Below the pieces are notes generated by a model. The model was not told where the DNA came from and made no database searches. It worked only from the letters and a program-made list of their open reading frames with translations. This document shows positions 1 through 14,775 of a stretch of DNA of 30,000 nt, piece by piece; within the stretch, counting starts at the first letter, position 1, and each line of letters starts with the position of its first letter. A program made the translations under genes and the position numbers. Source of the DNA: Paratrimastix pyriformis (Eukaryota > Preaxostyla > Paratrimastigidae); the NCBI GenBank assembly GCA_027972325.1, contig JAPMOS010000068.1:75001-105000 (forward strand). Reading direction: 5' to 3'.

Positions 1-324
1 GGCTGTCTGGAGAGGAGACCGAAGAAGGAATGCAGCGGGAAGAAGGGCAGATCCTCATACGGGTAGTCCGCGCAGGAGACCCGCTAATTTGGGGGAAGAG
101 TGGGGGCTATGAGCCGAGAGCCCGGGGTCGAGCAGGCACAAACCTTAATCAGCTCGAAGTAGGCGTTCTTTTCCTTCTCGGTGGTCTCGGCGTCCGTCTT
201 AGGACGAGACTCGATGACACGGGCCTGCCGAGGCTCCGGGCTGCGAGGCAGGGAGGGGGGGTGGTCCGGGTGATGAGATATCGCAAAACAGCACAGACGC
301 GTCGACCCGCTCCACCGTCTCCAT
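1..324 (-). CDS. Unrecognised multi-exon gene, 5' part (runs off left edge)
   Basis: Read on the minus strand, an ATG at 324 opens a short exon (324-290), followed by exon 240-144 and exon 83 to about 1. The introns (289-241, 49 nt; 143-84, 60 nt) end in CAG and TAG, and the reading phase is kept across both. The product begins METVERVDASVL and continues through a charged stretch (TDAETTEKEKNAYFELIK) into an aromatic, proline-containing stretch (DYPYEDLPFFPLHSFF). I recognise no domain. The unbroken phase over three exons and the typical short introns make it look like a real gene, but only about 70 residues are visible. It is divergent from the SLC35F gene, so the interval from 325 to about 660 probably holds both promoters. 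Confidence 0.5.
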
Positions 325-660
325 TTTCCGAGGTTCGCTGACCACCAACGAGCCCGCCTGACGGGTAGGGTCAGAGAACGGTGAGTGGCAGAAAAAGTGG
401 GTCACACAAACCGGAGCCTTAAATAGAGTATGCTCCTTTCCGATTTGTGTCTAAGCAAGCAGGAAAAAGGAGGCATAAAGAACTCACTCAAAAGCACGAT
501 TTAATGCTACCTTTAACTTGTCCAACTCATCGCGGTAACGGCCGGGAGTCCGTTCTTGCTGCATTTCAACAGTTTACCAAGGAGAACCGGGGGCTGCCCG
601 ACTGTCCCCCGACTCTGCCGCATCTTCTTGGTGCTGGGTCCCGCCACGGCTCCGTTCTCC

Positions 661-3829
<3,169 letters not shown>

Positions 3830-4079
3830 CCCGGTTGATGCTGGCGACAGATCTCTGCCACCTCCTCCTGTGTAGCGCGCACCCTTCTGGGTTGTCGTTT
3901 GCTATGCCTTTTTTTTTTCGAGCGGTTTTTTCGTCTCTATTTTGAGGTCGCTTTTTTGTGTAATACTTTTTATAAAAGGAGTCAAGAATCGCACCACTAC
4001 TAAAGATTCGCCAATTTCGCGTGGATTCAGAGACCGGACCCCTTCACCAAACTCACAATGGAACCATTCTCATGGCAGG
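3830..4079. other. Intergenic, no gene seen
   Basis: Sequence after the SLC35F stop, AT-rich around 3905-3990 with T runs. It is likely 3' UTR and spacer. No reading frame or structured element could be supported. Confidence 0.5.
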
Positions 4080-5525
4080 CTCATCCTCGGTAGACTCGGG
4101 GCCCGGTTCCGAATAGGGGGACTCGCTTGCCCTGGTGGCGGGGACCCCAGGGGATAGAGACAGAATGCGGGCCGCAGGGGCAGTGTCGGTGTGAACATGC
4201 GGCGGGGGAGGAGGGGTGGCGGTGGGGCCCGGCCCCCTTGGGCGCCGGAGGGGCGGGGAGCGAGCCCAAACCAGGGGCGCACCCCAAAGCCATGGTGACC
4301 GGTACAGACGAGGACGGCGATCCTGGAGGGGGTGCGGTGGCCGTGGCCGCAGGGGCAGGGAGGCGGGGGCAGGGCCCGAGGGTCAACACGGTGGGTGGGG
4401 AGGGCAAAGTGGGACGAGCACCGGTCGAACACGACCAGGGCGGGGCGCATGGGGACACCAGGCCGTGAGGGACCCCGCCTCTATGCCGGAGTGAGGGTCG
4501 GGACCGATGGGATGGCAGACCTGCCGGAGGAAGGGGATGACCACCTCCTTGAAGTAATCAAGGAAGAGTGTCTGGGGTGATCCATCCCTTCCGTGTTCCA
4601 CCCATGCGAAAGAACTCGTTGACCAGGTCCGGAAGGTCTGTGGGCTTGGTGGCTCGGGGGAAGAGCAGCATCGGCGGGAGAGCACGTCCAGCGGCGCTGA
4701 TGCCACAGAGGACGGTGTGATGGCGAACGTGCTTCTTGTACTTCACGTAGGGCCTGCGCCGGGAATGCAGCAGCACGACGTACTTTTCTCCTCTCCGGTC
4801 TAGAGGACAGTGAAGGGAGGTCATGAATCTGGGGGCCAGCAGACCCCCTGTGGCGACCGCGGACTCGTCAATGTCCAGGATGAGGTCCGGGTCGAAGAGC
4901 TGGTCGAGGGGGCCCCCCCGAAGACCTGCTCGCAGCGCCTGAAGAAGTGCCGGACGAGCCGGGCCGGCCGCACGTGGCACTAGGGCAGGGTCAGGGGAAG
5001 CCAAAGGGTCCCTGGTCACGGACCCCCTCGACGGCGGCCGCCGTGCGCAACCCGAGTCCAGACCCCCGGAGCAGTTTTTTGGATAGCTTGCGACTCATCG
5101 GCGCGGGAGCGGCTTCGCCCCCTCGCGACTGAGCAACTCTGAAGGCGCCCATCTAGGGCAGTGAGTTTTGGTGGAGCAGGGTCGACAGACTCTTTGGCCG
5201 AATTGCTTGAATGTGATAATGCGATGAGTTCGAACAAGCATCTGTGCTTGCTGAAACATTGCAGGAGTTAGGGTCGTGGGTCTCCCGGGTTTTCCGGGGA
5301 CCCGGTCTTGGGCAAGTGCCTTTTTGTGGCGCGAACGACTGGTGCCGGGCACGAAGGCCGCAGCTTTGGCAGCCGGCTTCGCGGCTCCGGCCCGAACAAC
5401 TCGGAGACCCCCCCGGCCGGCGTGCGAAACGGGGGCCCCCGGAGCCGCTCCGGGCGTACCCGGCGGCTCCAAAAGTGTAACGGGTTTGGTTCCGATTCCC
5501 GGGTTACGCACACCCACGTTCATGG
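4080..5525 (-). mobile_element. Decayed pogo/Tigger-type DNA transposon (DDE transposase remnant)
   Basis: Read on the minus strand. An amino-terminal stretch near 5300 contains GKPGRPTTLTP, like the helix-turn-helix region of pogo/CENP-B transposases. The DDE core is clearest at 4558-5019: LILDIDESAVATG holds the first catalytic Asp (near 4867-4875), followed by KYVVLL, HHTVLCGISAAG, LPPMLLF and RKGWITPDT. It continues in a second frame (LFLDYFKEVVIPFL, about 4490-4580) and a third (LVVFDRCSSHF, about 4410-4440), which holds the second Asp. The coding sequence is therefore split over at least three frames, with further shifts in the N-terminal part, so the element is dead. I did not find terminal inverted repeats or a TA duplication; the ends given are those of the recognisable coding remnant. 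Confidence 0.75.
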
Positions 5526-6175
5526 AGTATTCTCGAGCAGCTCCACTGTCCGTTGGTTCGTTGCGTCACCCGAACTTTTGTGTAGGATTCCACCACAGGC
5601 TTCTCCGCTTACCGGAGAGAAAAAGCCATCCTTCTCGTTCCGCCGAACTATCCAAGTGCGTGCCATTTGATGCCCACAGTTTGGGCAGGAACACCCTCAA
5701 CTCGGCACTTCAGTTGATTCTCGGCCCTCTTCGATCCAAAGAAGTGCTTGACGGGGCCGTTAAGTTCGCAGAATGGACGCCCCCTCGAAATTTCGGTCAT
5801 GATGAGTATAAGACGGCAATCCACCGATGGTTGGCGATAAAAAATTCAGGCGCCCCTGGGACGTGTCATACGATTGTTCTGCCGCCGCCTTCTTTCCCCC
5901 ACATTGGGTCTGCTCCCACACGGTTCAACATTCAGATCGCAGCGTTAGAGCTCGCCGCTTCTCCACGTGACAGACGGTTCTTCCGATTCTCAAGTCAAGA
6001 GAAGGCACCTCTCGAGGGGGCGAACGAGGCCAAAATGCCACCGGCGCACGCAGTGGATCAGGACAACTCGGCCCTTGCCAAGTTTCCCCTCTTACATCTG
6101 GAAATTAATTCTGGCAAATCTCGTCGTGGTCTGTGCAGTCTCGCGAAGGGGTGGCAGCATTTTAGTTTTGGATGA
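5276..6175 (+). CDS. Unexplained 299-codon open frame, doubtful
   Basis: A continuous open frame of about 300 codons overlaps the transposon at its start and then runs through AT-richer sequence to 6175. It opens with an alternative codon, and the best internal ATG is near 5521. The product has no signal peptide, membrane segment or repeat that I can see and matches nothing I know. A possible typical intron (donor GTCTGTG near 6313, acceptor GCAG near 6360) lies just downstream, so this could be the 5' part of the kinase-like gene or an unrelated remnant. Chance openness in GC-rich DNA is quite possible. Confidence 0.2.
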   Translation: MGLPGFPGTRSWASAFLWRERLVPGTKAAALAAGFAAPARTTRRPPRPACETGAPGAAPGVPGGSKSVTGLVPIPGLRTPTFMEYSRAAPLSVGSLRHPNFCVGFHHRLLRLPERKSHPSRSAELSKCVPFDAHSLGRNTLNSALQLILGPLRSKEVLDGAVKFAEWTPPRNFGHDEYKTAIHRWLAIKNSGAPGTCHTIVLPPPSFPHIGSAPTRFNIQIAALELAASPRDRRFFRFSSQEKAPLEGANEAKMPPAHAVDQDNSALAKFPLLHLEINSGKSRRGLCSLAKGWQHFSFG

Positions 6176-6179
6176 GGTT

Positions 6180-6699
6180 TTCATAACCATTCCGTTTCGT
6201 GATGCATCTGTCGCCCAGCTCCTCGCGTATTCCTTTCAGTCGTCTCTCGGGTTTTTTTTTGCATCACCCTACTGTGGACGCACCAATCTATTCTCTATAT
6301 GTTGATCCTCAAGTCTGTGCCTTTGATATCACCAGCTTCACTCCTCGTTCGTTGTGCGCAGATTGCCTTATTCCTGCGGTGCAGGATCATCGTTATCGCC
6401 TCGAAGTCGCAACAACGCGAGTGTCAAAAACCGCCGAAAACCATTCAATTCCTGCCCGAACCAATCTGGCTCGGAGCCACCCCTTTGATGGTCTGCCGGC
6501 ACCCACCACAGAGTGGGCAGGCTGCGCCTCGCATGGTTGGCCATCGCACGCGCACGCTCACATCGTTCTGCTTCTGTCCAACACGCATCCTTCTCCCATC
6601 CCAGCTTGATCTGATGCGCCAAGAGCGGTGTTCTGAACCATCGGGCTCGGATGACGACTCGAGCGATCTGGGAGACTGACTGACTGATCTGGGAGATGA

Positions 6700-6700
<1 letters not shown>
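6180..6700. other. Possible upstream exons of the kinase-like gene, unresolved
   Basis: Several short open stretches on the plus strand could be exons. One, about 6361-6679, ends in an acidic SDDDSSDLGD stretch that is nearly repeated after a stop (LGDDDSGDGDS, about 6690-6720), with a small GACT repeat between. Splice borders cannot be fixed. Confidence 0.25.
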
Positions 6701-8279
<1,579 letters not shown>

Positions 8280-8451
8280 ACGCGACATGCCTTCTTCTTC
8301 GAACATTTCTCTGTTTCCCGGCTGTTGGTGTTGGTGTTGCTGCAAGACTATATTATTGGCGTTTCGGATCGCGAACGGAAGTGATTTTTTGTGCTCGCGG
8401 TCGGTGGTGACATGTCAAGTTTGTCCCTCCGGCTGGTTTTGGCAGTTGGGG

Positions 8452-8841
8452 ATGGCCTCGCACCCGGGCGACCAAAGGGAAATGGCTTCTCATATGAACG
8501 CTCGCCCCAGCCGTCTCGCTGGGCTTCATATGCGGACGGGCTTCCTCTTCGTCGCCCAGCAGTCCATCCGACCCCCCCCATTGCCGCGTCCACACGCGAC
8601 CCACGGCTGGCAGGGCCCTCAACCCCACCTCCCCAAGCCCTCTGCCGCCCACCCGCCGTCCCCCTTCGCTGGCATGCCACAGGGTTTTTCCAGGCCGGGA
8701 GCCCCCTTTGTCGGCGGCTACCCTGGCCCAATGGCAATCTGCTATCAGAAAACTGAGAAAATGATGGCCGTCCCGCTGGCCTCAGCACCGTTCGTGTACG
8801 GGTCGGCCCCCAGGCCGTACCCCGGGGGCGGATACCCATGA
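8452..8841 (+). CDS. Gly/Pro/Tyr-rich open frame, possible small protein
   Basis: ATG at 8452 opens 129 codons rich in Pro, Gly, His and Ala, with recurring short motifs (PFAGMPQGF, PFVGGYPGP, PFVYGSAPRPYPGGGYP), then TGA at 8839-8841. The same frame continues beyond the TGA with more of the same kind of sequence (YPPGGKSPFPAAPYVPGG). The coding region may once have been longer, or the TGA may be a sequence error or an intron border I missed. Prion-like or PGGY-type low-complexity tails look like this, but no family can be named. Downstream sequence to about 9080 is open in two frames without recognisable content. Confidence 0.3.
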   Translation: MASHPGDQREMASHMNARPSRLAGLHMRTGFLFVAQQSIRPPPLPRPHATHGWQGPQPHLPKPSAAHPPSPFAGMPQGFSRPGAPFVGGYPGPMAICYQKTEKMMAVPLASAPFVYGSAPRPYPGGGYP

Positions 8842-9079
8842 TACCCCCCGGGGGGCAAGTCACCCTTCCCGGCCGCCCCCTACGTGCCGGGTGGCCGTGT
8901 TCTGGCCCTTCCATCCGTACGTCGGCCCTCTACCACGCCGTCACCCGGGACGTCCTCTGCCGGTACTGGCACACTTGCCAGAAAGTGCCAGTTCCTGGTG
9001 CCCCGGATAGCGTACTTAGGGGGTCTCGGACGTTCATTTCGGGGTGTGCCACTTGCACCCTTTTTCAGGTGCCCTGACT

Positions 9080-9657
9080 CATAGATAATCTAGAGAATTC
9101 TTGTCTTTGTGCGATTTCCAATTTCTCGATTCTGCTGCTTAACCAAACATGGGGGGGGGGGGGGGGGGGGGGGGGTCTTTTCCGGGTTCGGCAAAGATCG
9201 GGGCAAACAGCGGCGCACCGGACGGTAGGACGGCCCCGACTCAGTTCGCAAGTTGGCGCTCGCCGCGCATGGGACCAACAAGCAAGTCGCTGACAGGCAG
9301 CATGCGAAATATTCGAGCAAACAACCAACCACCCAACCAACCAACCAATCAACCACCCACCCACCCACCCACCCACCCACCCACCCACCCACCCACCCAC
9401 CCAACCAACCAACCAACCACCCCCCCAATCACGACTTTAAAAACTGCATGCAATGTTTTATTAAAAGGTAAAGGTGTCGGAGGTCGGGACTGATGAGGAC
9501 GAGCCGAGGTTGGAATAATTATGAGTCATGAAAAAAAAATCGATATTTTGTGGCAACTGGGGTTTCGTCGTTTGAATGTTCGTTGACACGAACTTGACAG
9601 TCTGATGGACCCCGCGTGATCTTCACATTCTTCGACGGTTTTGGTTTCTGCGAGTTC
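9080..9657. other. Intergenic with poly-G and ACCC repeats
   Basis: Holds a run of 25 G (9151-9175) and an AACC/ACCC tetranucleotide array (about 9319-9421), then AT-richer sequence before the HP1-like start codon, including an A9 tract just after 9530. No gene is supported here. Confidence 0.7.
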
Positions 9658-10966
9658 ATGTCGCATACCACCGTTGCCCAGATCTCCGCAGATGATATCC
9701 AATGTGCCATGGTTGAAATCGGAGGGTTCGATGTGGAGGAGGTGGACGGAGAGAAATGGATAGCATTACTCGAGAAGCTGAACCTTTCCAAACACCAACT
9801 GAGCGCCCTTAAAAAGCGCGTTAACGACATCCTCGAGAATTCAGATGGAGAATACGGTCTGGGACTGCCCCTTCACATCAATCCAGACGACGTTACCCTT
9901 CCTCTCCTCTCGTCGTCAGTGGTCGAGGCCATCCGCGGCAAACGGTGCTCCAAAAGCGGGCAGGTTCAATACTTGCTCAAATGGCTGGGATATGGCGAAC
10001 GCGAGGTCTGTCGTCACCACTGATGAATCATTGCTATCGTCGACAGAACACCTGGGAGGACGCCGCGTCCCTGGAGAACTGTCAGAAACTCGTTCGCGAA
10101 TACGAGGATGCTCTGAAGGCTTCAAAGAGGCGGGGTTCTCAAGGCACGTCAACCGCAACGGCCACTGCGGGTCTGTAACCCCCCGGCCACACAGCTCATC
10201 ACGTTTTCCCGGGCAGCCGAGAGCAAGGAGAAGCCCTCGCAGTCCAAGGGACCCGCGGCCGCGGCCGCGGCCCCTGCGCCCCCCGAGGTGAAGAAGGAGA
10301 AGGAGAAGGAGCGGGGGGGCAAAGACCGTGACAAGGACAGGCAGGAAGCCGCCGGCCGAAAGCACGCGCGCGGGGCCAGCGGGGGCAGCGAGAGCGTGGC
10401 TGGAGGCAGCAAGAAGCCCCGGGCTGAGACCGAGGCGGACCTCAAGGCCGCCCGTCCGTCCCCAACCCCCTCCATCCCGCCCCCTCTAATCCTCCTCCCT
10501 CCCCTTGCCAAGACCCACCCGCCTCGTTCGCCAACATCTCCGCCCATCCCTCGCCTCCCGCCAAACCACGCACCTGCCCATTGAGCCCCTGCTCGACCGT
10601 CATCTCCCTCCCCTCCCCTCCCCTCCCCTCCCCTCCCTCCCTCCCCTCCCTCCCCTCCCCTCCCCTCCTCTCGCCCCCAATAGTGGCAGCACTGCACCGC
10701 GAGCGGTACAGCTTTTGCGAGGACGACGTGGTTTCATTGATCAGTCCGCCCGCTGCCCCATCCACCCACCACCCACCACCACACCTGCCCACCACCACAC
10801 CTGCCCACTCACACCCATGGTGCTGGTGGTGCTGGGGGTGTGCCGGTGCGGGGACCAGACGTGAAACAATCCGCCACGGGCTACCAGCTGACCGTCCAGT
10901 GGTCTGTTGATGGTGATGATGATGATTGGATGATGATGATGATGATGATGATGGTGATGGTGATGA

Positions 10967-11000
<34 letters not shown>

Positions 11001-11413
11001 GGGGCTGGTGGTGGGGCTGGTGGTGGCGATGGTGGCGATGATGATGGCGCTGCCGGTGATGGCGATGGGGATGGCGATGGGGATGGCGATGATGGCGATG
11101 ATGATTGGATGATTGGATGGCGGCCCTCACCGATCCTGCTCTGCTCGCCTCCTCCCTTGGGCCCGTGTGGGTGGCTACGCAGGCGGGACAAGGCCCGAAA
11201 CCCGTGCGCCATCCCGGCGGCCACCCTGCGCGAGGTGTGCCCCAGGAAGGTTCGCCAGCCCCCAGCCACACCACTTCCCTCCATCCATCCGGCCCCCGCC
11301 CCGCCCCGCCCACACAGCCACAGCGCGACTCATCATCGTCGTCATCATCCAGTCAACATCATCGACCCCATCATTCATCTGATCATCCAATCATCATCAG
11401 CATCATCATCATC

Positions 11414-11481
<68 letters not shown>

Positions 11482-12168
11482 ATCATCATCATCCAATCAT
11501 CATCATCATCCAATCATCAGCATCATCCGATTATCATCATATGTGTGTGTGTGTGTGTGTGTGGGGGGTCGCAGATGGTGGAGTACTACGAGTCGCGTCT
11601 GGTCTTGTCCGTCTGCTCCTCCCCCTCCTCCCCCTCCTCCCCCTCCACCTCCTCCCCCTCCTCCCCCCTCCACCTCCTCCCCGGACTGGCTGCCTGACTG
11701 AGGGCTGTTTCCCGGGTCATTTCCGCAGCGAGCCTGCCCGCAACCCGACCGCAGCCGTCGCCTCGGTCCCGCCGCCGCCCCCGCCGCCGCTCCAACCACA
11801 GCTCCAGCCGCCCCGCCGCCGCCATACCCTCCGCCCCCGCCCCCACCACCATCACCACCACCCCACCCGCTCCCACCACCCCGGAGTCAGCCGCCGCCCC
11901 CAGCCCGGGGTCATCCCGGCCCCTGTCTCCACCCCCTGCCCCCCACAGCCGGGGGGTCCCTCATTCCCCCACCGGCTCCCTCGCCTGTTTCACCCCGGTC
12001 ATTCCGCCCCCGCCATCACCCGAGCTGGCCTCTTCAACGGCCCCTCTGCCCCCACCACCCGCCGCCCCACTCGCGGCTCCCACCCAGCCGCCAGCCACAT
12101 CGGCTCCGGAAAAGCTCCTCCCAATCACCCTCCCAATCGCGACGGAGGGCAGTGGAATATCTTCTTGA
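9658..12168 (+). CDS. HP1-like protein: SAM-like + chromodomain + chromo-shadow domain
   Basis: Exons: 9658-10005, 10047-10170, 10217-10453, 10684-10743, 10859-10901, 11183-11249, 11575-~11610 and ~11755-12168; phase is kept at every join. Residues about 15-60 (GFDVEEVDGEKWIALLEKL, then LSALKKRVNDIL) look like the second half of a SAM domain. The chromodomain follows: VEAIRGKRC, QVQYLLKWLGYG, then after an intron NTWEDAASLENC; the KW and TWE aromatic-cage positions are present. A basic/acidic hinge (KKEKEKERGGKDRDKD) leads to a chromo-shadow domain: VVSLINVKQS, GYQLTVQW, IPAATLREVCPRK, MVEYYESRLVL. A Pro/Ser/Ala-rich tail ends at TGA 12166-12168. HP1 proteins bind methylated H3K9 through the chromodomain and dimerise through the shadow domain in the nucleus. 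The tail frame was chosen because it stays open and in phase. Confidence 0.85.
10600..10676 (+). repeat. CCCCT pyrimidine repeat (intron)
   Basis: CCCCTCCCCTCC-type repeats form the 3' part of the HP1-like intron 10454-10683, directly before the acceptor TAG at 10681-10683. They may serve as an oversized polypyrimidine tract. Confidence 0.8.
10910..11115 (+). repeat. GAT/GGT trinucleotide array (intron)
   Basis: GAT, GGT and GGCGAT units occupy most of intron 10902-11182 in the middle of the chromo-shadow domain. Confidence 0.9.
11335..11565 (+). repeat. ATC trinucleotide array and TG dinucleotide run (intron)
   Basis: Long ATC array with ATCCA interruptions, followed by a TG run (about 11541-11562), inside intron 11250-11574. 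It is the complement of the GAT array in the preceding intron, so the two could pair in the transcript. Confidence 0.9.
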
Positions 12169-12710
12169 ACAGTGATGGTTCCTCCTCTCCCAGTGTTTGG
12201 GTGTGTGCTGTTGATTATATTCCGTCAGAACGGAACCGTTTTTTTCCTCTCGTATTCCCTCCAAAAAACAAGGGATCAAGTGCGATTTTCTTCCTTTCTT
12301 CTCCGACAGGGGAAAAACGTGTTGGCCCGGGGACAATGGGGCAGTTGCCGGAGAAGAACGATGGAAGGGGTGAGGGAAGAAAGAAAGAAAGAAAGGGAGG
12401 AGAACGATACAAAAGGAAAAGAAGAGGATTCATTTCGAGGAAAGGGACAAAAAGAAAGCCGTTTTAGCCCATCTTGGCGTTGGGGTCGCTCTCCATCTTG
12501 TCTGGTCGAGAGCAACGTTGAAGCATGCTCCGACAAGCCTGGCCCAAACGAGAGACTCAAAATTTGACGCCGGAAACAGCCTCAATCCCCTCTTTTCACT
12601 CCACTAACTCTCGCCTCTCGCAACTTCACAGAGGCCGTTTCTCCATTCCTTGGTCTGCCTTCAGGACGTTTTGGGATGAGGGAACTCAACTATGTGCTGG
12701 ATAGATTCAA
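12169..12710. other. Intergenic between the HP1-like gene and syntaxin-16
   Basis: Purine-rich AAAG and GGAG stretches (about 12360-12460), otherwise unremarkable. It is presumed 3' UTR and promoter. Open frames here have no recognisable content. Confidence 0.6.
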
Positions 12711-14238
12711 ATGGCAACACGAGACCTGACACAAAATTATTTTGCCATGCGCCAGAGGAGGCAGCAACAGAAAGGCCCTCTTACGTCCGGCGCCGCTGAA
12801 ACTGAGATGTCCGAGATGAAGGGCGAACGTAAGCTCTTGGATTCCCCGAAAGCCCCCATGGGCGATTCTATTCGTCCTGAGTGGATGGAACTGGGCACCT
12901 CTGTCAAAGATATGATGGCCATGGTCGAACAAAAACGTCCGTTAGTGCATATTTTGCGGAATTCGCCCATTTTCTTGCAGTCGAACAGCTCGGGAAGAGC
13001 TATCGGGATCAACGTCTGGTGAGCTTCGATGACCACACCACGGGCAGCTCGGACTCGATCGAGATCCTGAGCCAGGAGATCTCTCGGCTGATCAGCCTTG
13101 CCCAGAAGAAACTCGATCGGATCCCGAGCGAGACGGATACCAAACAGAACCAGATCATCCGCAAGAACCTCCAGCAGCAGCTGGCGGTGCAGCTCTCCCA
13201 GGTGACGCAGGCCTTCCGCGAGCAGCAGAAACGCTACCTGTTGGGTCTGTGGCTGTAACCCCACCACATCGGAGAGAGTGTCAGCAAACCGATTCTGATC
13301 GTCGACCTGTTCCCCCCCCCCCCCCCGGCCACTCTCCCCTTCCGCCGGCAGAGCTGAAGAGCTCCGAGGAGCGTGCGGCCAGCCTGAGTGGGGATGTTGG
13401 CGGTGGCCTGCGACAGCGGGGGCCCAGCGCGCCCGCCCTCGAGGATGACGGGTCGCCCCCAGAGGGCGTATACACCAGGGTCTGCCACCCCCATCCATCC
13501 CTTCACCTACGGGTGAGCGACACACATCGGTTCCTTCCTCCTTTCTGTTTGGTGGTGGGCGGTGGGCGGTGGGCGGAGGTGCTTCGAAAAAAGAGACCAC
13601 GAACCATCACCATCGCCCCTGCTCCCTCCGCCTGCCCGACTCCCCCGACGCACGCAGGGCTTCTCGGACAGCCAAAAGGCAACCATTCCCATCCATCCAT
13701 CATCATCCCACCACGCACTGGCACCACTGCCTCCCCACCGCAGGGCTTCTCGGACAGCCAATAGCTGGCCGTGGCCTACAACCACCCCCTTCACCATTCA
13801 TCATCCTCACCCCATCACCCACCCCTCCACCCCACCGCAGGGCTTCTCGGACAGCCAAAAGCAGGCCGTGGCCTACAACCAGGACATGATCAACGAGCGG
13901 CTGCAGGAGATCAAGAAGATCCAGAAGAGCATGCAGAACCTGGCCCAGATCTTCCGCGAGCTGCACATGCTCGTCGTCGACCAGGTCCGCCCCCGCCACC
14001 ACCCGGCCCCTCGGCCACACGCACAGCCACACACACGGCCACACACGGCCACACGCACGGCCACACGCACGGCCACACGCATAGCCACACACACCCCGGC
14101 CTCCACCACCCCCGGCCTCCACCACCCCCCGGCCTCCACCACCGCCCGCCCCCGTCCCTTCCAAGTCCCCACCGCCCCGCTCGGCAATGCTTCAAGAACG
14201 TGCCATTGCATCCGTGTTTGGCTCACATCGTGCTGTCC

Positions 14239-14283
<45 letters not shown>

Positions 14284-14775
14284 CGGTGTCGGGCAGGGCA
14301 CCCTGCTGGACCGGATCGACTTCAACCTGGAGCAGACCGAGCAGTACACCGAGGAGGCCGTCCAGGAGCAGCGCAAGGTCGCCCCCGCCCGCCCGCCATC
14401 GGCCACCTTCCAGCCCCGGCTCCCACCTTGTGTTCCTGCTGGGCTGCTTGCTCGCCTTGGTGTTTCACCCGCTGCCCCGCTGCTGCGGTCTTGACCTGCT
14501 GGGGGGTCGTGTCGTCGCCGCGCTCATTACCGCACCCGCTCCGTGTTTCTGCTGTTGCTGCTTGTGCTGCTTGTGTTGCTTGTGCTGCTGCTGCTGCTGG
14601 TGGTGGTGGTGGTGCTGCTGGTGTTCGTTGGTGCCTCTCTGCCCTTGCCGGGACGGGACGGGACGGACAGGCCAACCAGCACCAGAAGCGCAGCCGGACC
14701 ACGCTGTGCATCATCCTGCTGCTGGTGGTCGTGGGCTGTGTGGCTCTGGCCCTGGTCATCGTCAATGTCATCTGA
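12711..14775 (+). CDS. STX16: Syntaxin-16-type Qa-SNARE
   Basis: Exons: 12711-12936, 12981-13244, 13352-13479, 13841-13984, 14297-14377 and 14671-14775, all phase-consistent. ATG at 12711 gives MATRDLTQNYFAMRQRR, matching the syntaxin-16/Tlg2 N-peptide (RDLT...F) that binds the SM protein VPS45. Habc helices follow (WMELGTSVKDMMAMVEQK, IEILSQEISRLISLAQKKL, QQQLAVQLSQVTQAFREQQ). The linker EGVYTRGFSDSQ leads into the SNARE motif: QDMINERLQEIKKIQKSM, LAQIFRELHMLVVDQ. The zero-layer Gln is the last codon of exon 4, and exon 5 continues GTLLDRIDFNLEQTEQYTEE. A C-terminal anchor (LCIILLLVVVGCVALALVIV) ends two residues before the stop. This Qa-SNARE works in endosome-to-trans-Golgi fusion. The early introns are short (44 nt for the first); the later ones are inflated by repeats and echoes. 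Confidence 0.95.
13313..13326 (+). repeat. Poly-C run (intron)
   Basis: About 14 C in syntaxin-16 intron 13245-13351. Confidence 0.85.
13651..13784 (+). repeat. Two echoes of the syntaxin-16 exon 4 5' edge with acceptor
   Basis: The true exon start (13834-13884, GCAG then GGCTTCTCGGACAGCCAA) has two upstream copies within the same intron, at 13651-13678 and 13735-13784. Both keep the GCAG acceptor. The second extends about 44 nt into exon sequence and carries TAG as its seventh codon; the first diverges after about 24 nt of exon sequence. Confidence 0.9.
14025..14100 (+). repeat. CACACGGC minisatellite (intron)
   Basis: GGCCACACGCAC-type units in syntaxin-16 intron 13985-14296, followed by CCGGCCTCCACCACC repeats to about 14150. 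Confidence 0.8.
14240..14280 (+). repeat. 41-bp poly-C homopolymer (intron)
   Basis: An uninterrupted run of 41 C, ending 16 nt before the acceptor of syntaxin-16 exon 5. Confidence 0.95.

Noticed and set aside
10741-11700. Poly-Asp, poly-His and poly-Ser open frames
   Set aside because: GAT/ATC microsatellites inside introns of the HP1-like gene.
13562-14494. Continuous Pro/His-rich open frame over syntaxin-16 exon 4-5
   Set aside because: It is in a different frame from the conserved SNARE residues and runs mostly through intron repeats.
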